52,162 bases of DNA from Halanaerobacter jeridensis (GTDB lineage: Bacteria > Bacillota > Halanaerobiia > Halobacteroidales > Halobacteroidaceae). How positions within the stretch are numbered: position 1 is the first letter of the stretch; each line of letters opens with the position of its first letter. Shown in pieces: positions 1-7,867 of the stretch. The translations under genes and the position numbers were made by a program. The notes under the pieces are model-generated. The model was not told where the DNA came from, made no database searches, and was given only the letters and a program-made list of their open reading frames with translations. The stretch covers positions 1 through 52,162 of the forward strand of contig NZ_JAFBDQ010000016.1 of assembly GCF_016908315.1 (NCBI RefSeq). The letters run 5' to 3'.

Positions 1-2419
1 ATCTAAAAGCGACAGCAGCTTCAGGTTGGCAGTTTGTTAATTGGGAAGGAGAAGTAGCAAATACAGCTAGTGCTGAAACAACAGTTTATATGGACAGTGA
101 TAAGACAGTAAGTGCTGTTTTCGAAGAAATAATCAATGAGGTGCCAGGAACTGTAAATAGTAATAATAGTACTGTAAATTTAAAGGGAGATCTTTTCTAT
201 GGTCAAAAATTAAATCAGGATTTAGTTTTAGATAATGATTTAGATATCAGCTTTGTAAGGGTTGATCTGAATATTGTTTTACAAGACTACCAGCAAAATC
301 CAGTTGATGATGGAGAATATTTAATTTCAATATCTTCTGATCTTGATGGAAATATACTCGTAGATCAAAAAATTAGTGTAAGTGATGGCACAGCTTCAGT
401 CAATTTTAATCTTTTAACTGAAGGGAATCACCGTTTAACTGTAACAGTTGATTCTGTTTAACTGTAACAGTTGATTCTGTAGCAATTACAACAGATTTTT
501 TAGTTAATGTTCAGTCTTCAGATTTATATTTTGCTGGTGGAACTTTAGATTTGAATGGCTATGAACTAAATATTAATGGTGATTTTTATCAGGAAAGTGG
601 AGAGATTCTGATAAATAATGGGGGCTTAACAGTAAATGGAGATTATAGATTACAAAGTAAAACTGAATCAGGAGATTTTGAAAAGGGTTCAGGTGTTTTA
701 AAAATGATTAATAGAGATGATTTAGTATCCGTTTTCGGAGATTTTATAGTTCAAAGTAGTAGCAGTCATACTGATCATCTTATAGATGGAACACTAGAAA
801 TCAAAGGTGATTTTGAACAAATAGGAAATAATGCAGCTTATGGTAACTATTCTAGGTATAATTTTAATGCCTCTGGTAATCACACAGTAGTTTTTTCAGG
901 AAATAGAAGACAAAATATTTCTTTTGAAAGTACCCAATCAGGTTTTGCTTCGATGAATATTGTAAATAGTGATCTTGATTTTTTGACTTTGATTAAAGGG
1001 GGAACACTTAGCAGTAATGCAGAACTGGATAATTCTTTAATTTATGGATTTACAGATAATCTAGACTTAAACGGAAAGGAATTAGTGATTAATGGAGATT
1101 TTATTCAAACAGGTGCAGCTGTAGTTGATTTTAATGGTGGAGAATTAACTGTAAAAGAGAATCTAATTCAGGAAGCAGGCAGTTTTAATATTACTTCTGG
1201 TCGTTTAAATGTTGATGGAGATTATAGATTGCAGAATCAGGAAATTATAGATGGTCAAACTATTTATTCTAATAGTTCTGCTTTTTTAATCATGAATGAT
1301 TTTAATGACTATGTTGAAGTTGCTGGTGATTTTATTATGCAGTCTACTAAAGACCACTCTGAACATTTAACAGCCGGTATATTGGAAGTTAAAGGTGACT
1401 TTAGCCAGATTGGAAATAGTGCAGCTTATGGTAACTATTCCAGATATAATTTTAATGCTTCTGCTAGTCACAAAGTTATTTTTTCTGGTAATAGCAGCCA
1501 GGATATTTCTTTTGAAAATGCAAATAATTCTGGATTTGCCTTAGCTGACTTAGATAATTCTGATCTTAAATTTTTGACTGCTGTTAGGGGTTGGAAGCTC
1601 GAAAAAAATAGTGTTATAGATAATTCAGTTCCTTATGGTTTTACAGAAAAATTTGATTTAAATGGAAGAAAATTAACAATTAATGGTGATTTTGTAGAAA
1701 CAGTTGATGGTACACTTGACCTAAATGGCGGTAAACTTATTATTAAAGGTGATTTTTATCAACCAGCGGGAATCTTAAAGGTAAATAGAGCTTTAGTTAT
1801 GATTGAAGGAGATTATCGTTTACAAACAACAGCATTTGAACGAGGAAATGCTAAATTAATTATGTTAGAAGAAGAAGATTATATTTTGGTCAAAGGCATC
1901 TTTGCCACTCACTCAACTAGTTCACATGAAAATAATCTAAAAGATGGGGTGTTAGAAGTTAAAGGTGACTTTAAGCAGATTGGAAACAGTGCAGCTTATG
2001 GTAACTATTCCAGGTTCAATTTTGAAGCGACTGAAAATCACAAGGTAGTACTTTCGGGAACAAAGCAACAAAGCATAAATTTTGATGGATTAAGACAGTC
2101 TAAATTTGCTATATTAACTGCTGTTAATGGAGATAATAATCGAGTTGTCTTTAATCAAGATATTAATTTTGATCGAAGGTCAGATGTTACTTTAAATAAT
2201 AGTTATCTTGAATTAAATCAAGGAAGTTCAACTCAGATTTCAGCTGATTTCATGATGGAAAACAGTAATCAGCATTATTGGTCTTCTCGAGATACAGATA
2301 TAGCTACAGTTACTAATAGTGGTTTAATTGAAGGTGTTAATAAGGGTTATACAGCAGTGAAAATAACGAGTTCTACAGATTTATCAATATTTATTTATTC
2401 ATTTGTAGAAGTTGATTAA
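1..2419 (+). pseudogene. Large surface repeat protein, 5'-truncated by the window edge and frame-broken
   Basis: The frame is open from base 3 to a TAA at 459-461. It resumes two frames over and runs to 2419. The shift is explained exactly by a 23-bp tandem duplication at 433-478; with one copy removed the two parts join as one ORF. The first part begins with an InlB-type B-repeat (GWQFVNWEGEVAN, then TTVYMDSDKTVSAVFEE). The second part has three homologous units of about 190 residues, each with a GDYRLQ segment, a GDF-QIGN-AAYGNYSR segment and an H-V-SG-Q-I-F segment. It ends in a Big_2-like Ig domain (about 2240-2416). The intact product was probably a secreted or surface adhesin. A TTG at 551 could be read as a start, but it has no ribosome site and sits inside a repeat unit, so I treat everything as one broken gene. 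Function is inferred only from repeat types. Confidence 0.75.
433..480 (+). repeat. 23-bp perfect tandem duplication causing a frameshift
   Basis: Bases 433-455 and 456-478 are identical, and the next two bases (479-480) again match the start of the unit. Since 23 is not a multiple of three, the second copy moves the frame and creates the TAA at 459-461. The arrangement is typical of slipped-strand or short-homology duplication and could revert precisely. Confidence 0.9.
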
Positions 2420-2479
2420 ATAATTAAAAAGATGATTTAAAATTTAGGATGGTGAGGTGGTGGTTATGAATTTTTTTCT

Positions 2480-2905
2480 ATGAAGAATGATGATCATGAA
2501 GTTTTTTTAAATGGTGAAAAAGACATACAGACAGGAGCTTTAATTTGTACTCCAGATATTTTTGCTAAAGTATATTTTCTAGAGAAAAAAAGAATTAAGC
2601 GGAGGAAAAATTCATCTCTATTAATTAGAATTAATTTAACCCAATTGAATGATTCTAATCTTAGAAAACAATTCATATCTAAGTTAAGTCACAAATTAAG
2701 AGCTGGAGATGTAATTGCTTCTGAAGAAGGAAATGGAGTTTATATTTTAGTCTATAATATTGATATTAGTGATTTTTTAATAGTAGTGAAACGGATTATA
2801 AAGCTGGCAGCAACTAGTGGTTTCAAATTTGATATAGAAATAGACTGGGAAGAAATTTCAATTAATAATTGTACTTCACCAAGCAAAATTTTGTGTAAAT
2901 TGTAG
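2480..2905 (+). CDS. Degenerate GGDEF-like protein, 141 aa
   Basis: This is a short soluble protein with no signal peptide or membrane segment. The pattern DIQTGALICTPDIFAKVYF, then EKKRIKRRKNSSLLIRINL, then KLRAGDVIASEEGNGVYILV, follows the order of a GGDEF domain (D-LTGL-N, E-RA-R, LLL-ID, R-D-VAR-GGDEF-ILL). EGNGV stands where the catalytic GGDEF should be, and the ND-GH segment is missing. If it belongs to this family it cannot be an active diguanylate cyclase and could only bind nucleotide or act as a partner protein. It starts at an ATG overlapping the stop of a five-codon ORF (2466-2483, MNFFL) that sits behind a G-rich ribosome site, suggesting coupled translation. It lies between the broken adhesin and the curlin genes. 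The family call rests on pattern only. Confidence 0.45.
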   Translation: MKNDDHEVFLNGEKDIQTGALICTPDIFAKVYFLEKKRIKRRKNSSLLIRINLTQLNDSNLRKQFISKLSHKLRAGDVIASEEGNGVYILVYNIDISDFLIVVKRIIKLAATSGFKFDIEIDWEEISINNCTSPSKILCKL

Positions 2906-3031
2906 AATTTTTTATTTTAACGAGAAAAAAACGAGATTTATTAGAAAAAGAATAGAGAATTGATTAGTATAATTTAAGTAGATTTGAATTTAGGCTTAAT
3001 CTTGATGAAAGGAGGCGATGAAGATTAAATC

Positions 3032-3143
3032 ATCTCTACTCTTTGGAATAGTAAGATTAATTTACAAGGGGGGGATTATTAGAATTACAGAGAGTCAAGA
3101 TGAAATAGGTCAGAGAAAAAGAATTAACCAAAGAGGGGGAAAT
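3032..3143 (+). promoter_or_regulatory. Curlin leader element 1 (degenerate copy)
   Basis: This is the first of four related 5' leaders. The middle is strongly diverged from leaders 2-4, and the hairpin closed by AGAGAT is lost. The two ends are kept: ATCTCTACTCTTTGG at 3032-3046 and CCAAAGAGGGGGAAAT from 3128. The loop segment CTCTTTGG (3039-3046) is exactly complementary to CCAAAGAG (3128-3135), which overlaps the ribosome site of the curlin gene at 3148. A partial match GAGAGTCAAGATGAAAT and GGTCAGAGA also survives. Confidence 0.5.
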
Positions 3144-3147
3144 AGCG

Positions 3148-3903
3148 ATGAGAAAATCATTAGTTTTGTCTTTAGCTGTGATGGTGATTTTAAGTTATTC
3201 AGGATTAACCTATGCTGCTGGTAATACAGCAACAGTTAATCAAAATGGTACTCATGAGGCATATGTTTTTCAAGGTGGTTTAAACAATGAAGCGACTATT
3301 CAGCAAGGGCATCCTGGCAACACTCCTCAAGGACATGTTGCAGATGTTTGGCAAGAAGGAAAAGGTAATGTTATTGATGTTTCTCAAGGTGGACACAAAA
3401 ACACTGTTAAAGCAATGCAGCTTGGTAAAGCTAACGAAATTAAGGTTGGAAAACAAAGTTATGCCTCTAATACTATTGATATTTTACAGGATGGTGATAA
3501 GAATAAAGCAGATATACTAAAGCAAACAGGTGGAAGAGACAATGTAGTGAGATTAGAACAATATAATGATGATAATGAATTTACTTTAACTCAAGATGGC
3601 GTTAATAACCAAGTTAAAGGTGTTAAAGAATCTGCTGGCAATTTAAGATTTGCTGCTAATAAAGCAGCTCAACAATTTAATGGAGCATTATTTACAGGCG
3701 CACAACTTGGAGATAATAATAAAATTGGACTCCGTCAAGGAAAAAATGATGAAGCATATATTACCCAAAAAGGTAATAATAATATGGTTTTACTTTATCA
3801 AGCAGGATCTGAGACTCATATTGCTATTATTGAGCAAGTTGGTAATAATAAAGTTGAAGTTTATCAAACAGGTGATGGAAGTAAATTTGAATTCTATCAG
3901 TAA
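3148..3903 (+). CDS. Curlin-repeat amyloid subunit 1 (CsgA/CsgB-like)
   Basis: A 251-aa secreted protein: signal peptide at residues 1-24 (ends TYAA), then Asn/Gln/Gly-rich repeats of the form N-x-A-x-I-x-Q-x-G at about 11-residue spacing, the strand-turn pattern of curlin subunits (two such units correspond to one CsgA repeat). Such proteins are exported through a CsgG pore and polymerise outside the cell as beta-amyloid fibres. A non-repeat block shared with the three paralogs (NQVKGVKE, NLRFAANKAAQQFNGALFTG, then NKIGLRQGKND) interrupts the repeats at about residues 153-200. The C-terminus is FEFYQ. Ribosome site AGAGGGGG lies 8 nt before the ATG. CsgF- and CsgG-like genes follow about 3.5 kb downstream. 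Whether it acts as major subunit or nucleator cannot be read from sequence. Confidence 0.85.
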   Translation: MRKSLVLSLAVMVILSYSGLTYAAGNTATVNQNGTHEAYVFQGGLNNEATIQQGHPGNTPQGHVADVWQEGKGNVIDVSQGGHKNTVKAMQLGKANEIKVGKQSYASNTIDILQDGDKNKADILKQTGGRDNVVRLEQYNDDNEFTLTQDGVNNQVKGVKESAGNLRFAANKAAQQFNGALFTGAQLGDNNKIGLRQGKNDEAYITQKGNNNMVLLYQAGSETHIAIIEQVGNNKVEVYQTGDGSKFEFYQ

Positions 3904-3923
3904 AGATATTAGTTAGAAAAAAT

Positions 3924-4038
3924 ATCTCTACTCTTTGGGGGCAGAGATCCGTCAAATCTCTAAGTGGTCACCAATAGATTGGCGGGGAGTCAAGGTGAAA
4001 CCGACCAGAGAATAATCAAAAACCAAAGAGGGGGAAAT
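3924..4038 (+). promoter_or_regulatory. Curlin leader element 2, probable structured RNA
   Basis: ATCTCT (3924-3929) pairs with AGAGAT (3943-3948). TCTC (3957-3960) and TGGTC (3965-3969) pair with GAGA (4008-4011) and GACCA (4003-4007), and ACC (3970-3972) with GGT (3994-3996). The 5' hairpin loop CTCTTTGG (3931-3938) is exactly complementary to CCAAAGAG (4023-4030), overlapping the ribosome site AGAGGGGG of the gene at 4043. The 3' strand GTGAAACCGACC resembles my memory of the conserved 3' strand of class II c-di-GMP riboswitches, but the rest does not clearly fit. No promoter or terminator was evident, so control of translation is the simplest reading. Confidence 0.6.
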
Positions 4039-4042
4039 AGAA

Positions 4043-4792
4043 ATGAGAAAATTATTAGTTTTGTCTTTAGCGGTAATGGTGGTTATGAGTTATTCAGGCT
4101 TGATCTATGCTGCTGATGGTAATACAGCAGAGGTAGAACAAAATGGTACTCATGAAGCATATGTTTTTCAAGGTGGTTTGAATAATGAAGCGACTATTCA
4201 GCAAGGGCATCCTGGTAATACTCCTCATGGACATGTTGTAGATGTTTGGCAAGAAGGAAAAGCTAATGTTATTAATGTTTCGCAACGTGTTCATAATAAT
4301 ACTGTTGAAGCAATGCAATTTGGTAAAGCTAATGAAATTAATGTTAGAAGACAATCTGGTTGGGGAAATAATATGATTGATGTTTTGCAAGATGGAGATA
4401 AGAATAAGGTTGATATATTGCAAAAAGGTGGTAGAGATAGCGCTGTTAGGTTAGAACAATATAATGATGGTAATGAATTTACTTTAACTCAAGATGGTTA
4501 TGATCAGTATAAGGGCCATAACAACCAAGTTAAAGGTGTTAAAGAATCTTCTGGCAATCTAAGATTTGCTGGTAATAGAGCAGCTCAACAATTTAATGGT
4601 GCTTTATTTACTGGAACACAACTTGGAGATAATAACAAGATTGGATTGCGACAAGGCAAAAATGATATAGGTGTAATTTATCAAGAAGGACAAGATAATA
4701 TGGCATTACTTTATCAAGCAGGTTCTGTTTCTCACACTGCTACTATTACTCAAAAAGGTGTTGGAAGTAAAGCAGAAGTTTGTCAGAAATAA
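4043..4792 (+). CDS. Curlin-repeat amyloid subunit 2
   Basis: A 249-aa paralog of the gene at 3148: signal peptide ending IYAA, then N-x-A/E-x-I/V-x-Q repeats with turn glycines. It differs by a short insertion (DGYDQYKGHNNQ) before the shared block, which here reads NQVKGVKESSGNLRFAGNRA. The tail is AEVCQK, so it carries one cysteine near the C-terminus that copies 1 and 4 lack. The first 90 residues after the signal are nearly identical to copies 1 and 3, including QGHPGNTPHGHVVDVWQEGK, which points to recent duplication or gene conversion. Predicted role: extracellular fibre subunit secreted through the CsgG-like pore encoded downstream. Confidence 0.85.
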   Translation: MRKLLVLSLAVMVVMSYSGLIYAADGNTAEVEQNGTHEAYVFQGGLNNEATIQQGHPGNTPHGHVVDVWQEGKANVINVSQRVHNNTVEAMQFGKANEINVRRQSGWGNNMIDVLQDGDKNKVDILQKGGRDSAVRLEQYNDGNEFTLTQDGYDQYKGHNNQVKGVKESSGNLRFAGNRAAQQFNGALFTGTQLGDNNKIGLRQGKNDIGVIYQEGQDNMALLYQAGSVSHTATITQKGVGSKAEVCQK

Positions 4793-4812
4793 AGATATAC
4801 TGATAATGTAAT

Positions 4813-4924
4813 ATTTCTACTCTTTGGGGACAGAGATCCGTCGACTCTTTAATTGGTCACCAATAGATTGGCGGGGAGTCAAGGTGAAACCGACCAGAGA
4901 ATAACCTAACCAAAGAGGGGGAAA
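4813..4924 (+). promoter_or_regulatory. Curlin leader element 3, probable structured RNA
   Basis: Same architecture as element 2. Changes relative to it keep pairing through wobble: ATTTCT (4813-4818) still pairs with AGAGAT (4832-4837), and TCTT can still pair with GAGA. CTCTTTGG (4820-4827) is complementary to CCAAAGAG (4910-4917), next to the ribosome site of the gene at 4930. Confidence 0.6.
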
Positions 4925-4929
4925 TCATA

Positions 4930-5661
4930 ATGAGAAGATTATTAGTTTTGTTTTTAGCTGTAATGGTGGTTATGAGTTATTCAGGATTAACTTTTGCTGC
5001 TGGTAATACAGCAGAGGTAGAACAAAATGGTACTCATGAGGCATATGTTTTTCAAGGTGGTTTGAATAATGAAGTAACTATTCAGCAAGGGCATCCTGGT
5101 AACACTCCTCAAGGTCATGTTGCAGATGTTTGGCAAGAAGGAAAAGGTAATATTGTTGATGTTTTTCAAGGTGGACACAAAAACACAGTTGGAGCAATGC
5201 AATTTGGTAAAGCTAACAAAATTAAGGTTGGAAAACAAAGCTATGCTTCTAATACTATCGATATTTTGCAAGATGGCGATAAGAATAAAGCAGATATACT
5301 AAAACAAACAGGTGGAAGAGACAATGTAGTGAGATTAGAACAATATAATGATGATAATGAATTTACTTTAATCCAAGATGGAGTTAACAATCAAGTTAAA
5401 GGTGTTAAGGAAGCTTCTGGCAATTTAAGATTTGCTGCTAATAAAGCAGCCCAGCAATATAATGGAGCATTATTTACAGGAACACAAGAAGGAGATAATA
5501 ACAAGATTGGATTGCGCCAAGGTAAGAATGATATAGGTGTAATTAATCAAAATGGTAATGATAATATGGCATTACTTTATCAAGCAGGTCCTGTTTCTCA
5601 CACTGCTACTATTACTCAAGAAAACAGTAATGGAAGTAAAGCAGAAGTTTGTCAGAAATAA
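4930..5661 (+). CDS. Curlin-repeat amyloid subunit 3
   Basis: A 243-aa secreted curlin paralog: signal peptide ending TFAA, then about eighteen N/Q/G-rich half-repeats (for example NTAEVEQNGTHEAYVFQGG). It is closest to copy 1 through the middle (KVGKQSYASNTIDILQDGD) and to copy 2 at the end (DNMALLYQAG, tail AEVCQK with one cysteine), a mosaic suggesting gene conversion in the array. The shared block NQVKGVKEASGNLRFAANKA is present. The ATG is set by AGAGGGGG eight bases upstream within leader element 3. Predicted role: extracellular amyloid fibre subunit. Confidence 0.85.
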   Translation: MRRLLVLFLAVMVVMSYSGLTFAAGNTAEVEQNGTHEAYVFQGGLNNEVTIQQGHPGNTPQGHVADVWQEGKGNIVDVFQGGHKNTVGAMQFGKANKIKVGKQSYASNTIDILQDGDKNKADILKQTGGRDNVVRLEQYNDDNEFTLIQDGVNNQVKGVKEASGNLRFAANKAAQQYNGALFTGTQEGDNNKIGLRQGKNDIGVINQNGNDNMALLYQAGPVSHTATITQENSNGSKAEVCQK

Positions 5662-5703
5662 AGAAATGCTAATAATGTAATATTAGTATCAAAATTTTTT
5701 AAT

Positions 5704-5816
5704 ATCTCTACTCTTTGGGGGCAGAGATCCGTCAAATCTCTAAGTGGTCACCAATAGATTGACGGGGAGCCAAGGTGAAACCGACCAGAGAATAACCAAA
5801 CCAAAGAGGGGGAAAT
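5704..5816 (+). promoter_or_regulatory. Curlin leader element 4, probable structured RNA
   Basis: Nearly identical to element 2, with two changes in the apical region (GGCGGGGAGTC becomes GACGGGGAGCC). The 5' hairpin ATCTCT/AGAGAT is kept. CTCTTTGG (5711-5718) is complementary to CCAAAGAG (5801-5808), overlapping the ribosome site of the gene at 5821. Confidence 0.6.
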
Positions 5817-5820
5817 AGAA

Positions 5821-6738
5821 ATGAGAAAATTATTAGTTTTGTCTTTAATTATGATGGTGGTATTAAGTTATTCAGGCTTGATCTATGCTGCTGATGGTAA
5901 TACAGCAGATGTGATACAGAATAATGGTGAAAATGAAGCCAAGGTAGAACAGACCGGCGAAAATGAAGTAAAAGTAGAACAGGAAGGTAAAAATGAAGCT
6001 AAGGTAAAACAGACCGGTAAAAATAAAGCTATGATAGAACAGCTAGGTGAAAACAAGGCTAATCTAGAACAAAATGGAACTGGAAATGAAGCTTATATTG
6101 TACAAAGTTCTATGAATATATCGCTATTATCAACTTATAATGTTGCTAATGTTGATCAAATTGGAAATAGGAACCAAGCAGGTATTATGCAAATGGGGTC
6201 TGAAAATGACGCAGATATTGCACAAGATGGGGATAAAAATCAAGCAGGAATCATGCAAATTGGAATTAAAAATGAAGCAGGAATTGCACAAGATGGAGAT
6301 AGAAATCAAGCAGGCATTGCGCAAGTTGGAACTGAAAACGAAGCTGATATTGATCAAGCTGGAGATAAAAATAAATTAGGTATTATACAAGGTGGAGATA
6401 AAAACGAAGCTGATATTGATCAAATAGGTGATAATAATGCTTTCTTAGTTTTACAAGTAGGAGAAGAAAATCAAATCAAGGGTGTTAAAGAAGGAAGCAA
6501 TGGATTGCGCTTGACTGTTAATAAAGCTGCTCAACAGTATAATGGATCTAAATTTTTAGGTTATCAAAATGGCCAAAGAAATAAAATAGGTTTACGACAA
6601 GGTAAAGATGACCTAGGATTCATTAAACAAGAAGGAAGCGATAATATGGCTTTGCTTCGTCAAGCTGGTGCTGTTTCTCATAATACTATTATTAAACAAA
6701 CTGGTGATGAAAGTAAAGCTAAAGTTAATCAAAAGTAA
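5821..6738 (+). CDS. Curlin-repeat amyloid subunit 4, longer and regular
   Basis: A 305-aa divergent paralog. After a signal peptide ending IYAA it has the most regular repeats of the set: about six units of the type ENEAKVEQTGE, a linker (SSMNISLLSTYN), then about nine units of the type KNQAGIMQIGI, mostly 11 residues apart. The shared non-repeat block survives in altered form (NQIKGVKEGSNGLRLTVNKA, then NKIGLRQGKDD). Charged residues (K, E, D) are much more frequent than in copies 1-3, so its fibre-surface chemistry should differ; it might be a nucleator or a distinct subunit, but this is inference. It is the last gene of the curlin array and is followed by a hairpin at 6792. Confidence 0.85.
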   Translation: MRKLLVLSLIMMVVLSYSGLIYAADGNTADVIQNNGENEAKVEQTGENEVKVEQEGKNEAKVKQTGKNKAMIEQLGENKANLEQNGTGNEAYIVQSSMNISLLSTYNVANVDQIGNRNQAGIMQMGSENDADIAQDGDKNQAGIMQIGIKNEAGIAQDGDRNQAGIAQVGTENEADIDQAGDKNKLGIIQGGDKNEADIDQIGDNNAFLVLQVGEENQIKGVKEGSNGLRLTVNKAAQQYNGSKFLGYQNGQRNKIGLRQGKDDLGFIKQEGSDNMALLRQAGAVSHNTIIKQTGDESKAKVNQK

Positions 6739-6791
6739 TTAGCCTATCTCTAGCTATTATTTAGTTAGCTATATTGAATAAGATAATAAGC

Positions 6792-6817
6792 AAAGGCAGT
6801 CTAGATAGACTGCCTTT
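6792..6817 (+). terminator. Hairpin at the end of the curlin array
   Basis: AAAGGCAGTCT (6792-6802) and AGACTGCCTTT (6807-6817) form a perfect 11-bp stem with a 4-nt loop 53 bp after the last curlin gene. The following U-run is short (part of the stem), so termination is likely but not certain. Confidence 0.6.
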
Positions 6818-6864
6818 ATAAGTATAAGCAGTTATTGAATTAGAATTTTGAAAGGGGGATTAAA

Positions 6865-7374
6865 ATGATCAAAAAAATAATTAGTTTCTTAGTAATTATA
6901 ATTTTTTTATTTACTATTTCTGCTTTAGCTGAGGATGAAAAATTTAAAGATAGACTTGCCTTAATACGGGCTTCACAAAATTTGAGTGTCCAAGAAGAAA
7001 GTATTTCCGAAAATAAAATTGCTATATTTGTGACTGATTTTGGTGCCATTGAGGGAGAAGTTAGTATTGGAGGCAGCTTAGAAATTTCATTGTTTAATCA
7101 GCAGACAGCAAGGATGTTAAATGAAATTATTTATTTAAAAGACAAAGAATCCTTAGCAGGTTTTTTATCTTTAAAATTTCTTTATCCTTTAGAGAAAAAC
7201 TTATCATTTTATCTAGGTGCTGGAGGAGAAGTAACAGGAAAAGCTAGATACCAGGTGTTTGCAGGTTTTAATATAGTAGAAGATTTTTTTGTAGAAGCTA
7301 AATATATTAATGAAGAAGGACTGGTTACAGATAGTAATTTTTATTTAGCAACTGGATTACAATTAGCTTTTTGA
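6865..7374 (+). CDS. Small secreted protein with outer-membrane barrel character, curli locus
   Basis: 169 aa: signal peptide to about residue 22 (ends ALA), a charged segment (EDEKFKDRLALIRASQNLSV), then alternating hydrophobic strands (SIGGSLEISLF, FLSLKFLYPL, LSFYLGAGGEV, RYQVFAGFNIV, FFVEAKYI) and a C-terminal phenylalanine, typical of small outer-membrane barrels. I do not recognise a named family. It is 18 bp ahead of the csgF-like gene and probably co-transcribed with csgF, csgG and the lipoprotein at 8666. Position suggests a part in fibre secretion or anchoring; no CsgE or CsgC homolog was seen, but sequence alone does not show it replaces them. Confidence 0.7.
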   Translation: MIKKIISFLVIIIFLFTISALAEDEKFKDRLALIRASQNLSVQEESISENKIAIFVTDFGAIEGEVSIGGSLEISLFNQQTARMLNEIIYLKDKESLAGFLSLKFLYPLEKNLSFYLGAGGEVTGKARYQVFAGFNIVEDFFVEAKYINEEGLVTDSNFYLATGLQLAF

Positions 7375-7392
7375 GAAAGGGGTTGAAAGTAG

Positions 7393-7818
7393 ATGAAGAA
7401 AAAAATGGTGCTTTTATTAACTTTAATAATGTTTTTAAGTGGAGGAAATGTTAATGCAAGTAATCATACTATGAGTTGGGATTTTCAGATGTTTAGCAAT
7501 TATAATTATCGTCAAGTTGCTATGAATGTAGCTCAAATACAAAAAGAATTGGTTAAAGAGGAAGAAGATGCGATTGAAGAATTTAAAGATGATCTTGAGC
7601 GCAGATTATTTAGTTCAGCTCAGAGAAAAATTGTAGATATGATTCTTAATGAAGATGAAATTCCTTATGGTAAATTTGAAGCTGGAGATTTGAAAATTAC
7701 TGTTGCGGAAGATCCGTTAACTGGAGAAGTATTAATTGATATAGTAGATGTAGTGAGTGGTGATAGTACAACTATTAATTATTCTTCTGATGATTGGGCT
7801 ACAGGATATGATTGGTAG
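7393..7818 (+). CDS. csgF: CsgF-like curli assembly protein
   Basis: 141 aa with a signal peptide (about residues 1-22). The mature N-terminus HTMSWDFQMFSNYNY matches the start of mature E. coli CsgF (GTMTFQFRNPNFGG, from memory), the part that inserts into the CsgG pore. The C-terminal part, GDLKITVAEDPLTGEVLIDI followed by GDSTTIN, matches the CsgF beta-rich end (DYIVDIANRDGQLQLNVTD, then GQTSTIQV). The middle is a charged helix (QKELVKEEEDAIEEFKDDLE), longer than in E. coli. In known systems CsgF sits at the cell surface on CsgG and couples secretion to nucleation. It is followed after 49 bp by csgG, in the same order as in enteric curli loci. Confidence 0.8.
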   Translation: MKKKMVLLLTLIMFLSGGNVNASNHTMSWDFQMFSNYNYRQVAMNVAQIQKELVKEEEDAIEEFKDDLERRLFSSAQRKIVDMILNEDEIPYGKFEAGDLKITVAEDPLTGEVLIDIVDVVSGDSTTINYSSDDWATGYDW

Positions 7819-7867
7819 AATTTTATGCAAAGAATTAACTTCTATATATTGGAAGGAAGATAATAAT

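Noticed and set aside
551-2419. Independent gene starting at TTG 551
   Set aside because: No ribosome site or signal peptide; the frame is open upstream to the 23-bp duplication and joins the upstream ORF once one copy is removed.
3018-3224. 68-codon ORF running through curlin leader 1
   Set aside because: It has AAAGGAGG only 2 nt before the ATG, overlaps the leader and the signal-peptide region of curlin 1 in another frame, and has no protein-like features.
3924-5816. Curlin leaders as FMN, cobalamin, glycine or SAM riboswitches
   Set aside because: Short pieces such as GGTGAAA look familiar, but the ordered conserved boxes of these classes are absent.
3148-6738. Curlin genes as a CRISPR array or simple DNA tandem repeat
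   Set aside because: Repeats are at the protein level with a constant reading frame, signal peptides and ribosome sites; spacing is 33 bp without spacer-like variety.
6865-7374. CsgE identity for the protein ahead of csgF
   Set aside because: Barrel-like strand pattern and terminal Phe do not fit the small soluble CsgE fold.
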